NCBI RefSeq assembly: GCF_013376455.1
Contig: NZ_CP045505.1
Span: 1 to 51,725, forward strand
DNA: 51,725 nucleotides
Origin: Desulfolutivibrio sulfodismutans DSM 3696
GTDB taxonomy: Bacteria; Desulfobacterota; Desulfovibrionia; Desulfovibrionales; Desulfovibrionaceae
Direction of reading: 5' to 3'
The notes beneath the pieces are model-generated. The model was not told the origin of the DNA and did no database searches. It saw nothing but the letters and a program-made list of their open reading frames with translations. The translations under genes were made by a program, and so were the position numbers. Shown here in pieces: positions 34,046 through 43,273 of the stretch. The stretch's first letter is position 1; each line of letters starts with the position of its first letter.

Positions 34046-37000
34046 ATGCGGAAGAAAACAGGGCTTTCTATTGTCGTCGTATCACAAAATACGGAAGATT
34101 TCATTCCCGGACTGCTTGCCATCGTTTCCGAAATCAAAAATCAGCATCCTGTCGAGTGCATCATTATTGATAATTGCAAATCTCAGGAGATAACTCCGGT
34201 CATCGATGAATATTGCAAAAAAATCTTTATACGGTATATTGTCAGCACCCAGCAGAAGCAATTACCCGAGCAGTTAGACTTTTGGGCGAAAAAAGCAAAG
34301 CACCCTTTTTTGCTTTTGCTGTATCATCCTATAGCCATCACCGCTGAGGTGCTTTGCCAGGCCTTGGACCGCCTGAGCAGCACCACCGACGCCGGGGCTG
34401 TTGTCCTTAGCAACGGGCACGTGGACCTTCTCGACGGTTTTATTTTGGTTGACCGCCTGCTTTTTCAAACCCTCGACGGCATGGGCAAACCGAAGCCCGG
34501 TGCGAACTTGGCCATGGAATTTTCCCGGCGGCTCACTGAGCGGCTGGCGAAACCATGTATCACGTTGGAGGTTGACCACCCCTCCCGTCCGGGCAGCATT
34601 CAGGACGTCGTCCAGGCGCCGGAGAAGCCGAAAGAGCTGGCTCCGATCACTGCAAAAGTCAATGTGAGCAAAAACAATAATATCCAACCATTGCTCGAAG
34701 ATCACAAAATCTTGTTGGATTTTCTGGTATTTCTCAACGAAAAGAATTCCGATCTTTCCGCAGTAACTGAAGAGATATTGTACGGAATGCAGTATCCCGA
34801 CGTAAAATCAGCTGTTTCTCGTGGAGAATTTTCCTCTTGCAAATCCCATTTTGAGCGTTACGGAAAAAACGAAGGTAGATTATATTATTTGCCTTCAATT
34901 TTAAAAAAATTCACTAAAATATATTCCAAAGTTAAAAATTCCATAGTCATTGAAGAAAACCTTGAAGAGGCTGGCTATGACTCTGGTAAATTTAATATTA
35001 TCCCGTTCTATGTCTCAGACACTATTGAAGAGCATGCTTTGCATTGCGTAAAATACAAATCGATTTGTGTACATGCGCATCTATTTTACCAAGACATGCT
35101 GCCTATTATTATAGATAAACTGAAAAACATACCTCTTCCGTTTGACATATTTGTATCCGTCCCAAAAGAAGTTGATAACATAGGCATTGCAAATAGGCTG
35201 CGACATGAGCTTGACTTAGCAAAGAACATTGTTGTTGAAACAGTAACCAATAAAGGCCGTGATGTTGCTCCATTCATCGTGCAGTTTGGGAAACGCATCC
35301 TGACATATGATTACGTACTGCACATTCACACTAAGCAAAGTCTCCATAATACTACGCTAAAAAGTTGGGGGATGGACATTTTTGATTTGTTGCTGGGCAG
35401 CAAGGTTGCGGTGAGTCAGATTCTCGTTTTGCTGCATGACCGAGCAAAGATCGTTTATCCTGCAGAGCAAAACGTCTATCTCAAGAATCCAACAGGTTGG
35501 GACGGCAATTACACCCTCGCTCGCGACCTGCTTGACCGTTTTACGAACATCGATATCAATGAATTTCCGGCGGTTGAATTTGCCGAAGGCTCCATGATCT
35601 GGGCAAGAACAAGCGCCTTGGCGGAATTTTTGTCACTGCCGCTAACATGGGACGACTTCCCCGAGGAGCCGATCCCTGCCGACGGGACGCTTGCGCATGC
35701 TCTCGAACGTCTTTTGTTCGTTTTGTCGTTCGATACACCAGGCGACTACTTCAAACTTTGCAAACGCGATTCCATCAATGATTTTCGCTTCTATGAGGAG
35801 CAACAAGACTACAGCCAATCACTTGTCCATACTGACATCAAAGTTCTTGCCTACTATCTGCCCCAGTTTCATCCCATCCCGGAAAACGACGCTTGGCACG
35901 GAAAAGGTTTTACCGAATGGACCAAAGTCAAATCCGCCACACCGCTGTTTGCCGGGCATTATCAGCAGCATATTCCGCATTCAGATATCGGCTATTATCT
36001 CTTGGACAACCCGGACATTCTGCGCAAACAAGCCGATATGATGCGGAAATCAGGTGTTCATGGGTTAATTTTCTACCATTATTGGTTCACTGGAAAGCTC
36101 ATTCTCGAAGAACCGGCGACAATGTTGTTGCAAAATCCGGACATTGACATACCATTCTGCTTTTGTTGGGCTAACGAAAACTGGACAAAATGCTGGGATG
36201 GCAACGAAAAAGATATTTTGCTTGAGCAGAAGTATTCTGATGAAGATGCTGCCATGTTTATTGAGTATCTTATTCAGTTTTTTAAAGATCCTCGTTACAT
36301 GAAAATAGACGACCGGCCTGTCTTATATATTTACCGTCCGTCATCCATCACAGATGTCAAAAGCTACTTGAGAATTTGGAAGGAACACTGCATTCAAGCG
36401 GGTCTCAAGGCTCCCTATGTTGTGGCGGTGCTTACGCGAGGAGCTGCCAGTCCAAATGAATATGGTATGGATGCCGGTGTGGAAAGGGTTTTAAATGACT
36501 GGGGAAACGGCAATATCCCAGAATGTAAAAATCTATTAAACTCATATTACACATTGGAGGGAAGTGTTCTTAACTACAATGACGTTGCCAACTACTACAT
36601 GAATCAAATACCTGACATGGATTTTACATATTTTCGAAGCTTGGTGCCAAATTTTGACAACACGGCACGTTATGCTGCAAAGGCCATTTTGACGCACCAG
36701 GTTTCTCCTGCCAAATTTCAGGAATGGTTTGAAAGACTGATCACATATGCACAGACCTTGCCTTCGGATAGACAATACATCATTGTCAACGCGTGGAACG
36801 AGTGGGCCGAAGGCGCACACCTAGAGCCAGACACCCGCTTTGGCTATGGATTTCTCAACGCCATTGGCCGCGGACTGTCGAAGCAACCTTACGCGAACAA
36901 AGAACTGCCCGACGTCACCATTGCACCACAGACCACATTGCATCTGGAAATTCCGGAGTTTATCGAACAAGCCCTGGTTGATGACTCCTTTTTTAAACGA

Positions 37001-38203
37001 AAGTTTTTGCACACCCTCGGGCAAGCGACTGTGTTTGGCCGTTGCGTCGTTACGGCCAAGCAATCCATAGTCACCGCCCTACGCTCGATCTTTCCCAATT
37101 GTCCCGTTTTGCCGAGTGAAAAGCCGGGCAATACGGCTTTGGTCGTCCAATTCCGGAAACCGGCCTTCCTGGCCTCTGATTGCCTTGAAAACATGTTGCG
37201 TTCAGCGACATACCACCGCGATTCCATTATTCTTTCCAATTATTACGATTCCAGTCTGAATTTAACGCCCATTGAGAAAAACGGTTCAGTCGGAACCCTT
37301 GCCGCATACGATAACGCTTTGGCTTTGCTTCCTCCCACACGCAACGGGAATATCAAACTTTGTACCCAGGCTCGCACCTTTGTGACCCAGTGCACCGTAA
37401 CCCCTGAAGCTGAACTGCCCGAAGTCACGACCATTGTACGAATTCATCCTGGATATTCTCTAATCAGCCTGCGCAACGCGTTACTTTCTCTTTTAGCAAT
37501 GCATTCATGTGTAGTAAAACCATTTCTTGCCGTACAAAACTTTACGTCTGAGATGCGCAAAGATCTTGAGGATCTTCTTAACACCATATTTTCAAGCCAG
37601 AAATACTATCATATTGAATACTTTAATGATGCCGTCTTAACCGACTTGCGGACGCGCATGCTAAACGAAAGCATAAAAATGGCAAAAACACCTTACGTTG
37701 GATACCTTGACTTCGATGATTTGCTCATGAACGATGCTTATCACTATCTCATTTCGCAATTAAAACGTTCAAAACGTTCTGTTGCGTTTGGACGCGTGTT
37801 TTTAACTAATTATTATAATCAAACACAAGAACTTGTTGCTCGCAACAAAACTTATGAATACGGATTTTCATATAGTGATTTTATTACAAACAACTGCTTT
37901 CCTTTGCATAGCTTTATTATTGATAAAACTAACTTAGATTTTACTTCTGTTAAATACCACGACAAGATGGTTTTTATGGAAGATTATTATTTTCTTATGC
38001 AGATTTTAACTCGCGACAATGCTCATTGGGAGGGATTGCGTGAAAATCACTACATCGGTGATTACATTCACTCGTTGGATTATACACATTCCTTGGCGTG
38101 TGCAGATGAAAATGAGCGAAACAAAATTATCAATTCTGATATTTTTAAGTGGTGCACGCAGCGTCTTGAAGATCTTCGTGTTGAACTCCAAACCAAGAAC
38201 TAA
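34046..38203 (+). CDS. Multidomain glycan protein: GT2-like, WY repeat, RgpF-like, WbsX-like, GT2-like
   Basis: A 1,385-aa protein. ATG 34046 is chosen over a TTG at 34040 because AAGGAA precedes it. Order: residues 8-160, GT2-like start (LSIVVVSQNTEDFI) with a degraded catalytic region; about 235-285, one YPDV...HFERYGKNEGR repeat like those in the protein at 20027; about 305-605, RgpF-like domain (CVHAHLFYQDMLPIII, NKGRDVAPFIVQFG, HTKQS); about 612-965, WbsX/GT99-like domain (LAYYLPQFHPIPEND, GKGFTEWTKVK, FCWANENWTKCWDG, NAWNEWAEGAHLEPD); last 270 residues, a second GT2-like segment (VGYLDFDDLLMND). It probably builds a surface polysaccharide. Residues 95-200 are GC-rich in an AT-rich gene, a sign of patchwork origin. 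Confidence 0.85.
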   Translation: MRKKTGLSIVVVSQNTEDFIPGLLAIVSEIKNQHPVECIIIDNCKSQEITPVIDEYCKKIFIRYIVSTQQKQLPEQLDFWAKKAKHPFLLLLYHPIAITAEVLCQALDRLSSTTDAGAVVLSNGHVDLLDGFILVDRLLFQTLDGMGKPKPGANLAMEFSRRLTERLAKPCITLEVDHPSRPGSIQDVVQAPEKPKELAPITAKVNVSKNNNIQPLLEDHKILLDFLVFLNEKNSDLSAVTEEILYGMQYPDVKSAVSRGEFSSCKSHFERYGKNEGRLYYLPSILKKFTKIYSKVKNSIVIEENLEEAGYDSGKFNIIPFYVSDTIEEHALHCVKYKSICVHAHLFYQDMLPIIIDKLKNIPLPFDIFVSVPKEVDNIGIANRLRHELDLAKNIVVETVTNKGRDVAPFIVQFGKRILTYDYVLHIHTKQSLHNTTLKSWGMDIFDLLLGSKVAVSQILVLLHDRAKIVYPAEQNVYLKNPTGWDGNYTLARDLLDRFTNIDINEFPAVEFAEGSMIWARTSALAEFLSLPLTWDDFPEEPIPADGTLAHALERLLFVLSFDTPGDYFKLCKRDSINDFRFYEEQQDYSQSLVHTDIKVLAYYLPQFHPIPENDAWHGKGFTEWTKVKSATPLFAGHYQQHIPHSDIGYYLLDNPDILRKQADMMRKSGVHGLIFYHYWFTGKLILEEPATMLLQNPDIDIPFCFCWANENWTKCWDGNEKDILLEQKYSDEDAAMFIEYLIQFFKDPRYMKIDDRPVLYIYRPSSITDVKSYLRIWKEHCIQAGLKAPYVVAVLTRGAASPNEYGMDAGVERVLNDWGNGNIPECKNLLNSYYTLEGSVLNYNDVANYYMNQIPDMDFTYFRSLVPNFDNTARYAAKAILTHQVSPAKFQEWFERLITYAQTLPSDRQYIIVNAWNEWAEGAHLEPDTRFGYGFLNAIGRGLSKQPYANKELPDVTIAPQTTLHLEIPEFIEQALVDDSFFKRKFLHTLGQATVFGRCVVTAKQSIVTALRSIFPNCPVLPSEKPGNTALVVQFRKPAFLASDCLENMLRSATYHRDSIILSNYYDSSLNLTPIEKNGSVGTLAAYDNALALLPPTRNGNIKLCTQARTFVTQCTVTPEAELPEVTTIVRIHPGYSLISLRNALLSLLAMHSCVVKPFLAVQNFTSEMRKDLEDLLNTIFSSQKYYHIEYFNDAVLTDLRTRMLNESIKMAKTPYVGYLDFDDLLMNDAYHYLISQLKRSKRSVAFGRVFLTNYYNQTQELVARNKTYEYGFSYSDFITNNCFPLHSFIIDKTNLDFTSVKYHDKMVFMEDYYFLMQILTRDNAHWEGLRENHYIGDYIHSLDYTHSLACADENERNKIINSDIFKWCTQRLEDLRVELQTKN

Positions 38204-38440
38204 CGCGTGTTGGCTTTGAAACAGAGGACTCATGCTTGAATCCGTAAGCAGCATCCGTACGCATTGCTTTGGATGACTGACTTCCCAAGGGGCACATGGC
38301 CCGGTTTCTTTCCGATGTGGTCGATGCTGACACGAAGAGTGCCGAGCGCTTTCGCTCGGAGTGAACTGTCGCCGTGGCATGCCGCAATTGTCCCTATGGA
38401 AGTAACGTCTGTTTTGGACAACACCCCACCCATACCAATC
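38204..38440. other. Unrecognised segment downstream of the multidomain gene
   Basis: No gene was recognised. A perfect 7-bp stem with a 4-base loop (CCGAGCG-CTTT-CGCTCGG) lies at 38342-38359, about 140 bases after the stop codon, but without a clear T-tract. Confidence 0.4.
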
Positions 38441-38596
38441 AAAGCCTGTCGGCGCCAAAATTCACGAGGGTTCAATTGGGACAGCACGCCGCTATCTTTT
38501 GCCGTGTTTCGACCGTCGATCAGTCATGCGAGCGGCAGGAGCGTGATCTGATGGCATTTGCCGATCGCGCCGGTTACGGCGTCACCGCAATTTTCA
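38441..38596 (+). pseudogene. Serine recombinase (resolvase) N-terminal fragment
   Basis: Encodes AAIFCRVSTVDQSCERQERDL and AFADRAGYGVTAIFR, the catalytic N-terminus of a resolvase/invertase with the active-site serine in RVST. It is cut off by the ISL3 mini-element starting at 38597. It is a different sequence from the intact resolvase at 49358. Confidence 0.7.
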
Positions 38597-39087
38597 GGTC
38601 TTTCCAGCCTTTCCGTGGGTAGCTGACCGGCTCAGTTCCTCTTCGGAGGACACCCATGAAGGACACGGACCTGTATTCGCGGATTCTTGGCTTGCTCGAA
38701 CCTTGGTTTGTCGAGGCTGTCGAATCGAACACGGTTGATGGTCGGGTGCACATCCGCGTCGAACATGGATCCGGGGTGCCCTGGGCCGAGTCCAAGGGAC
38801 GTTTCACCGTGTTGATGGAGCGGTTGATTATCGACCTGTTGACCGAGTGCGCCACGCTGACCGGAGCGCGTCGCATCATGCGCATTCCCCGGGGCGACGC
38901 CTGGGGCGTCATGGAGAGGGCTGTGCGTAGGGCCGGGAACGCAAACACTCGAACCCCTCGCGATATCTTGGCGCGGCTACAGGAACCGGGAGCACTTCAA
39001 GGCCGCCATCCCCTTCTTCTGCGGCGGCCTGGACCTTTACCCGGCCAGTTCGTGACAGGGGCGACCCACGGAAAACCCGGAAGAGTC
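38597..39087 (+). mobile_element. Internally deleted ISL3 mini-element A
   Basis: About 490 bases with ISL3-type inverted ends (left GGTCTTTCCAGCCTTTCCGTGGGT, right the reverse complement of GACTCTTCCGGGTTTTCCGTGGGT). It keeps the first part of the transposase (MKDTDLYSRILGLLEPWF at 38656, VHIRVEHGSG) and the last part (GYRNREHFKAAIPFFCGGLD in another frame) but lacks the catalytic middle. It could move only with help from a full ISL3. No target duplication was found. Confidence 0.75.
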
Positions 39088-39119
39088 GTAACCGTTTTTG
39101 TCTGGAGGGTGATGAGTAT

Positions 39120-41027
39120 ATGTTAAAAATCACATCAACTGCTGATTTTGTTTTATTTTTAAAGTCTTATTGTAATTTTTCCTTCATTAAAATCAATCAT
39201 GGATTCTGGGAGGCAATTGGGGATGTGTATTCAGATGTTGGGCGCCCAGTACCTCCTGACAGATATACAGAAGCAGACCTGATTGCAGGCCGTCCTTATT
39301 TTTTTGAGGGGGGATTTGTTGATGATTTTTTGAGCTTGATGAAAGATGCAATTTTAGACTTTGATGCCACTTTGTTTTGCGGTTTTGAATTAAGTGCATG
39401 GCCAAACGATAATAAAATTATTGGCACTCCTTTTGCCCCTTCCAGGTCACTTTCTGTTGTTCAAGAATATTCAAGTTTATGCAAAAATAGGGTTGATGGC
39501 CTCATTCTTAAAAAAGCCGTAATGGATGGCAGTATTTTAGAAATATTTAAGGCTATTCGTGACATGTTTGTAATACTTGTTGGGCCTATTTATATAAAAC
39601 CACTTATTAAGGCCGCAAAATTTAGCAACGCAGCATTTATTCCTATCCATGCGAAGGAAGCTAGGCGTAACCGTAATGAAGTAGAAGATAAAATTTGTGA
39701 CTATATCGATCAGCAAAGTGACAAAGAAATTTGTGTTCTCATACAGGCCGGAACACTTGCCCCATATTGGATTTTACGTTTGCGAAAACGTTATCCTAAG
39801 GTACGATGGATAGACGGGGGTCTTGCTTTCAGCATCGCCTCTCCAGACGATTTGCTCAAACGTCCTTGGGGAAAGGTGTACCGCCAAGAAATCCTTACAA
39901 CATATGCGAAACTGGAAGGTGTTACTTCGCTCCCTCTTCGAAATCTAAGGCCGGATATCGCCGAAAAATTCAATGCCTTTACTTGTGAAAAATCTGCTTC
40001 GAGGCCAGTCGACTTTGTAGAAAACAAGCATGTAGATCTCAATCGGGCTGCTCAGTTCCTAGAAGTTTCACGCACGCGGAATCGTTGGGCAAATCGTGGT
40101 CCGGTTTGGGACCTTCTCAGTTTAGCCTACAAACATTTTTTTAACTTGCCGAACAGCCATGTTGTGGTTCCCTGTTCCAACGGTGGCATAGCTCTCGCTG
40201 CATTGGCGGCATTGCACGGCGCTAAATTGGGGCGACCGGCGCGCTGGGTAGTTAGCGCATTTGGGTTTTACAATACCATCAACGGTTGTTTTGCCGATGC
40301 CAAGGTGATCGACTGTGATTCAAAGGGAATGCTATCGCTTGAAGATCTTGACTCCTTAGACAAAGATACATATGACGGGTTTATTGTAACAAATCCATAT
40401 GGTTTAGCTGACAATTTTCATGAGTATACTTCTTTTGCCCAAAAATACAAGAAGATTTTCTTGCTTGATAATGCTTCTGGAGTAAAACAAGATCTTCCTG
40501 ATGTTTCGTATCAAGCTTTCAGTCTGCATCAGACAAAACCGTTCGGTCTTGGAGAGGGCGGACTTGCTGTGCTCCCCGCAGATGAACAAGCGCTATTTTT
40601 AAAACTTATAGAATATTCACCTCTGGAACCACTCATGAGGCCTTTTTGGGTTGCTAATGGGAAAATTTCTGACATTGCGTGTGCAACTCTGTTGGCACGT
40701 TTAGAAAATTCACCTGAGTGGGGGCCTCTCTATCAAATGCAAAGCATTCGCATTACCCAAAAAGCATTACGCGTAGGCCTGACTTCTTTATTTCCTAGCC
40801 AACAAAATGTCATCGCCACCTCATTGCCGTTTCTAAGTTCTCGAAAAATCGATGTAAAAGAGTTGCAAAATGATTATTTTGTTATTGGAAAATTCTATAA
40901 GCCGTTGGCTCCTTTGAAAAATGTCTCACATATATATGACAGGCTTATCAATATACCTTCGCATCCCGACATGAAAAACGTTGAGACGGATATCCTTTGC
41001 GATGTCTTAAAAAAACTAGCCAGCTAG
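39120..41027 (+). CDS. Fusion of a GT-D-like domain and a DegT/DnrJ/EryC1 PLP aminotransferase domain
   Basis: A 635-aa protein. Residues 1-300 follow the plan of GT-D (DUF1792-like) glycosyltransferases: FIKINHGFWEAI near the start, VILVGPIYIKPLIKAAKF, and VLIQAGTLAPYWI...VRWIDGGLAF. Residues about 310-630 are a DegT-type sugar aminotransferase-like domain: NGGIALAALAALHGA, VVSAFGFYNTINGCFADAKVIDCD, LLDNASGV and SLHQTKPFGLGEGGL, where the lysine corresponds to the PLP-binding residue. An aspartate that stacks on PLP sits in LLDNAS. The combination is not a standard pair to my knowledge. It starts a tight four-gene AT-rich operon with a methyltransferase, a sulfotransferase and a WbqC-like protein. 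The domain call for the N-terminus is weaker than for the C-terminus. Confidence 0.7.
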   Translation: MLKITSTADFVLFLKSYCNFSFIKINHGFWEAIGDVYSDVGRPVPPDRYTEADLIAGRPYFFEGGFVDDFLSLMKDAILDFDATLFCGFELSAWPNDNKIIGTPFAPSRSLSVVQEYSSLCKNRVDGLILKKAVMDGSILEIFKAIRDMFVILVGPIYIKPLIKAAKFSNAAFIPIHAKEARRNRNEVEDKICDYIDQQSDKEICVLIQAGTLAPYWILRLRKRYPKVRWIDGGLAFSIASPDDLLKRPWGKVYRQEILTTYAKLEGVTSLPLRNLRPDIAEKFNAFTCEKSASRPVDFVENKHVDLNRAAQFLEVSRTRNRWANRGPVWDLLSLAYKHFFNLPNSHVVVPCSNGGIALAALAALHGAKLGRPARWVVSAFGFYNTINGCFADAKVIDCDSKGMLSLEDLDSLDKDTYDGFIVTNPYGLADNFHEYTSFAQKYKKIFLLDNASGVKQDLPDVSYQAFSLHQTKPFGLGEGGLAVLPADEQALFLKLIEYSPLEPLMRPFWVANGKISDIACATLLARLENSPEWGPLYQMQSIRITQKALRVGLTSLFPSQQNVIATSLPFLSSRKIDVKELQNDYFVIGKFYKPLAPLKNVSHIYDRLINIPSHPDMKNVETDILCDVLKKLAS

Positions 41028-41034
41028 ATCGATT

Positions 41035-41748
41035 ATGAACTCAACAAAACGATGGCTCTTGCACTGGTGCAATGTCGATACTTCAGCTTCTTTTACACAA
41101 GCAGAAGCGTTGCGCCAAGTTGGAAAAACTGTACTCGGTGAGCCTGTTGGTGTGGAACAGATTGAAATTCTCGTTGAAAATATTGTTACCAAATTGGAAC
41201 TTTCTTTTGCAGATCGCGTTATAGATTGTGGATGTGGCAATGGGCTTGTGACGTCGCGCGTGGGGATAAAAGTTCAAAATATTTTAGGCATTGATTTTAG
41301 TCAGTCTTTGTTGGATGTGGCGCAGGCTAATTATTCTGTCGAAAACATCCGATATGTGAAAGACGATCTTACAGATTTAGCAAGCTCTTCTATACAGAAA
41401 AATTATTACAACAAAGCATTCTCTTGTGAAGTTTTGCAGCATCTCGAGTTCGATTCGGCATGTTTATTTTTAAACAAGCTCACGAGACTGCTTACACCAG
41501 GATTTAAAATATTTATTTGTGGAGTTCCTGATCGTAGCAAGTTACACAAATTTTATAATACTCCTGAACGTTGGAAGCTGTATTGTCGCAACGCACAACG
41601 AAATCTCGACCAAATTGGGTACTGGTGGGGAAAAGAGGAATTGATTCGTTTGGCCACCTTAACTAATTTGAAAGCAACTTTTTTCTCACAACCTAATGTC
41701 TTATATACGGCCCATTATCGATTTGATATTCTTTTGGAGGCCCGATGA
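41035..41748 (+). CDS. Class I SAM-dependent methyltransferase
   Basis: A 237-aa protein with motif I VIDCGCGNGLVTSRVG, the acidic LGIDFSQSLLD and a SCEVLQHLE segment typical of Methyltransf_11/23 enzymes. It lies 7 bases after the fusion gene and overlaps the sulfotransferase gene by 4 bases (ATGA), so it is translationally coupled. Its target is probably a sugar or precursor handled by the operon, but the sequence does not show which. Confidence 0.8.
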   Translation: MNSTKRWLLHWCNVDTSASFTQAEALRQVGKTVLGEPVGVEQIEILVENIVTKLELSFADRVIDCGCGNGLVTSRVGIKVQNILGIDFSQSLLDVAQANYSVENIRYVKDDLTDLASSSIQKNYYNKAFSCEVLQHLEFDSACLFLNKLTRLLTPGFKIFICGVPDRSKLHKFYNTPERWKLYCRNAQRNLDQIGYWWGKEELIRLATLTNLKATFFSQPNVLYTAHYRFDILLEAR

Positions 41749-42575
41749 GTGATTTTGCTCATTTAGATTTTCGTTCACCAATTTTCCTTCTCGGAATGCC
41801 ACGTTCGGGGACGACATGGTTGTCGCAAATTTTTGAAAGCTCCCCAGAGTGTCTTGTTCGTTTATCTCCAAACTACTCCTTTCCTCTAAAGAATAGACTT
41901 ACGAAAGACTCTTGTTTGGAACAGTGGCAAGAGGTTTTGAGGCTGGCCGCTGTGAGCACTGACGAATTTCTAACCCAGAATTGGAGACGTGAAACGGGTG
42001 AGTTGACATATTTTCCTGATGCGCTGACTCGTGACCCTCTACGCATGGCGATAAAAGACACACGTTATCATGATGTTTATTTGTCAGGCATGGAATTGAT
42101 GCCTCAGGCAAAAGCTATTATTATTGTACGGCATCCCGCAGCTGCGTTGTGGAGTTGGCGATCCTGTAAAGAGTTTCCTCGTTGTGCAAATTTTACTCAG
42201 GAATGGCGCACTGGTTTATGCAAAAAGTCTGGTGTTGGTGAGTACTGGGGTTTTGATGACTGGAAAAAGTTAACCAATTTATATGTTCAATTAGAAATGG
42301 AATATCCTGAGCGCTACAAAATAATTAGGTATGAAAATTTAGTAAATAACATACAAAATGAAGTTGCGGATTTATTTTCTTTTTCTGGTTTGCATCTGTC
42401 TAGACAGACGATATTGTTTTTGCAAGAAAGTCAATCTCGGCATGACTCTAGGCCTTATTCAGTATACAAAACAAAACAGGTATCCAATGCTTGGAAAGAA
42501 AATTTCCCTAAACACATTTTTTCTGAGATCTCTAATGAGCTTGTAGGTAGTGTTTTAGAGAGATTTATCTTATGA
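41745..42575 (+). CDS. PAPS-type sulfotransferase
   Basis: A 276-aa protein with the 5'-phosphosulfate loop FLLGMPRSGTTWLSQIF near the start, the 3'-phosphate element IIIVRHPAAALWSWR, and a later RYENLVNN segment. This is the standard layout of bacterial sulfotransferases. It overlaps both neighbours by four bases (ATGA), so it is a fixed part of the operon at 39120-43258. It presumably uses PAPS from the enzyme at 16951-18684. The acceptor is unknown. Confidence 0.87.
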   Translation: MSDFAHLDFRSPIFLLGMPRSGTTWLSQIFESSPECLVRLSPNYSFPLKNRLTKDSCLEQWQEVLRLAAVSTDEFLTQNWRRETGELTYFPDALTRDPLRMAIKDTRYHDVYLSGMELMPQAKAIIIVRHPAAALWSWRSCKEFPRCANFTQEWRTGLCKKSGVGEYWGFDDWKKLTNLYVQLEMEYPERYKIIRYENLVNNIQNEVADLFSFSGLHLSRQTILFLQESQSRHDSRPYSVYKTKQVSNAWKENFPKHIFSEISNELVGSVLERFIL

Positions 42576-43258
42576 AACTTGGCATAATGCAACCGTATTT
42601 TTTCCCGTATTTTCAACAATTTCGACACATTTCTCAGTGCGATCAATGGGTACTTTTTGATACGGTTCAATATAGTCGTAAGACATGGGTCAACAGAAAT
42701 CGAATTTTAGACCGGAAAATACAATGGTCTTACGTAGGCGCGTCTGTTGCTAAAGGCGCAACTCAATATCCAATAGCTGATGCGGTCTTGGGGAATGATC
42801 CATGGCGAGAAAGACTACTTCATCATCTGCGTGTCTATCAACATGAAGCTCCTTATTTTACAAAAGTAACTGCCCTTGTTGAAGAAGTATTAAAGAAACC
42901 TGCCCGGACTATAGGCGATCTAAATTTTAATTGTTTAACCGCTGTATGCACTTTTTTGGGAATTAAAACTTCTCTCACGCGGTTAAGCGAAATGCATCTC
43001 GACCTACCCAGGCAAGCTGATCCAGGCATGTGGGCTTTTCACATCTCAAGGGCTATGGGTGCAAGTGAGTATAGCAATGCTTCAGGTGGGCGTTTTTTAT
43101 TTAACGAAGCATTTTATCAAAGCAATGGCATTACTCTTAGTTTTTATGAGCCTGTCAATCTGCAATACTTAACAGGTACGTTTGATTTTGTTCCTGATCT
43201 TTCGGTTATTGACACGTTGATGTGGCTCTCAAATACTGAGCTTCAACTTAGATTGTAG
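42572..43258 (+). CDS. WbqC-like family protein
   Basis: A 228-aa protein with the family start KLGIMQPYFFPYFQQF, then DQWVLFDTVQYSRKTWVNRNRI and PYF.....LVEE and an SEYSNASGGRFLF segment. WbqC-like proteins occur in O-antigen and capsule loci and often neighbour DegT-type aminotransferases, as here. They are thought to modify an amino sugar, but the reaction is not firmly known. It ends the operon, and an IS5 element follows 15 bases later. Confidence 0.88.
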   Translation: MKLGIMQPYFFPYFQQFRHISQCDQWVLFDTVQYSRKTWVNRNRILDRKIQWSYVGASVAKGATQYPIADAVLGNDPWRERLLHHLRVYQHEAPYFTKVTALVEEVLKKPARTIGDLNFNCLTAVCTFLGIKTSLTRLSEMHLDLPRQADPGMWAFHISRAMGASEYSNASGGRFLFNEAFYQSNGITLSFYEPVNLQYLTGTFDFVPDLSVIDTLMWLSNTELQLRL

Positions 43259-43273
43259 CTATATAATTTATAT

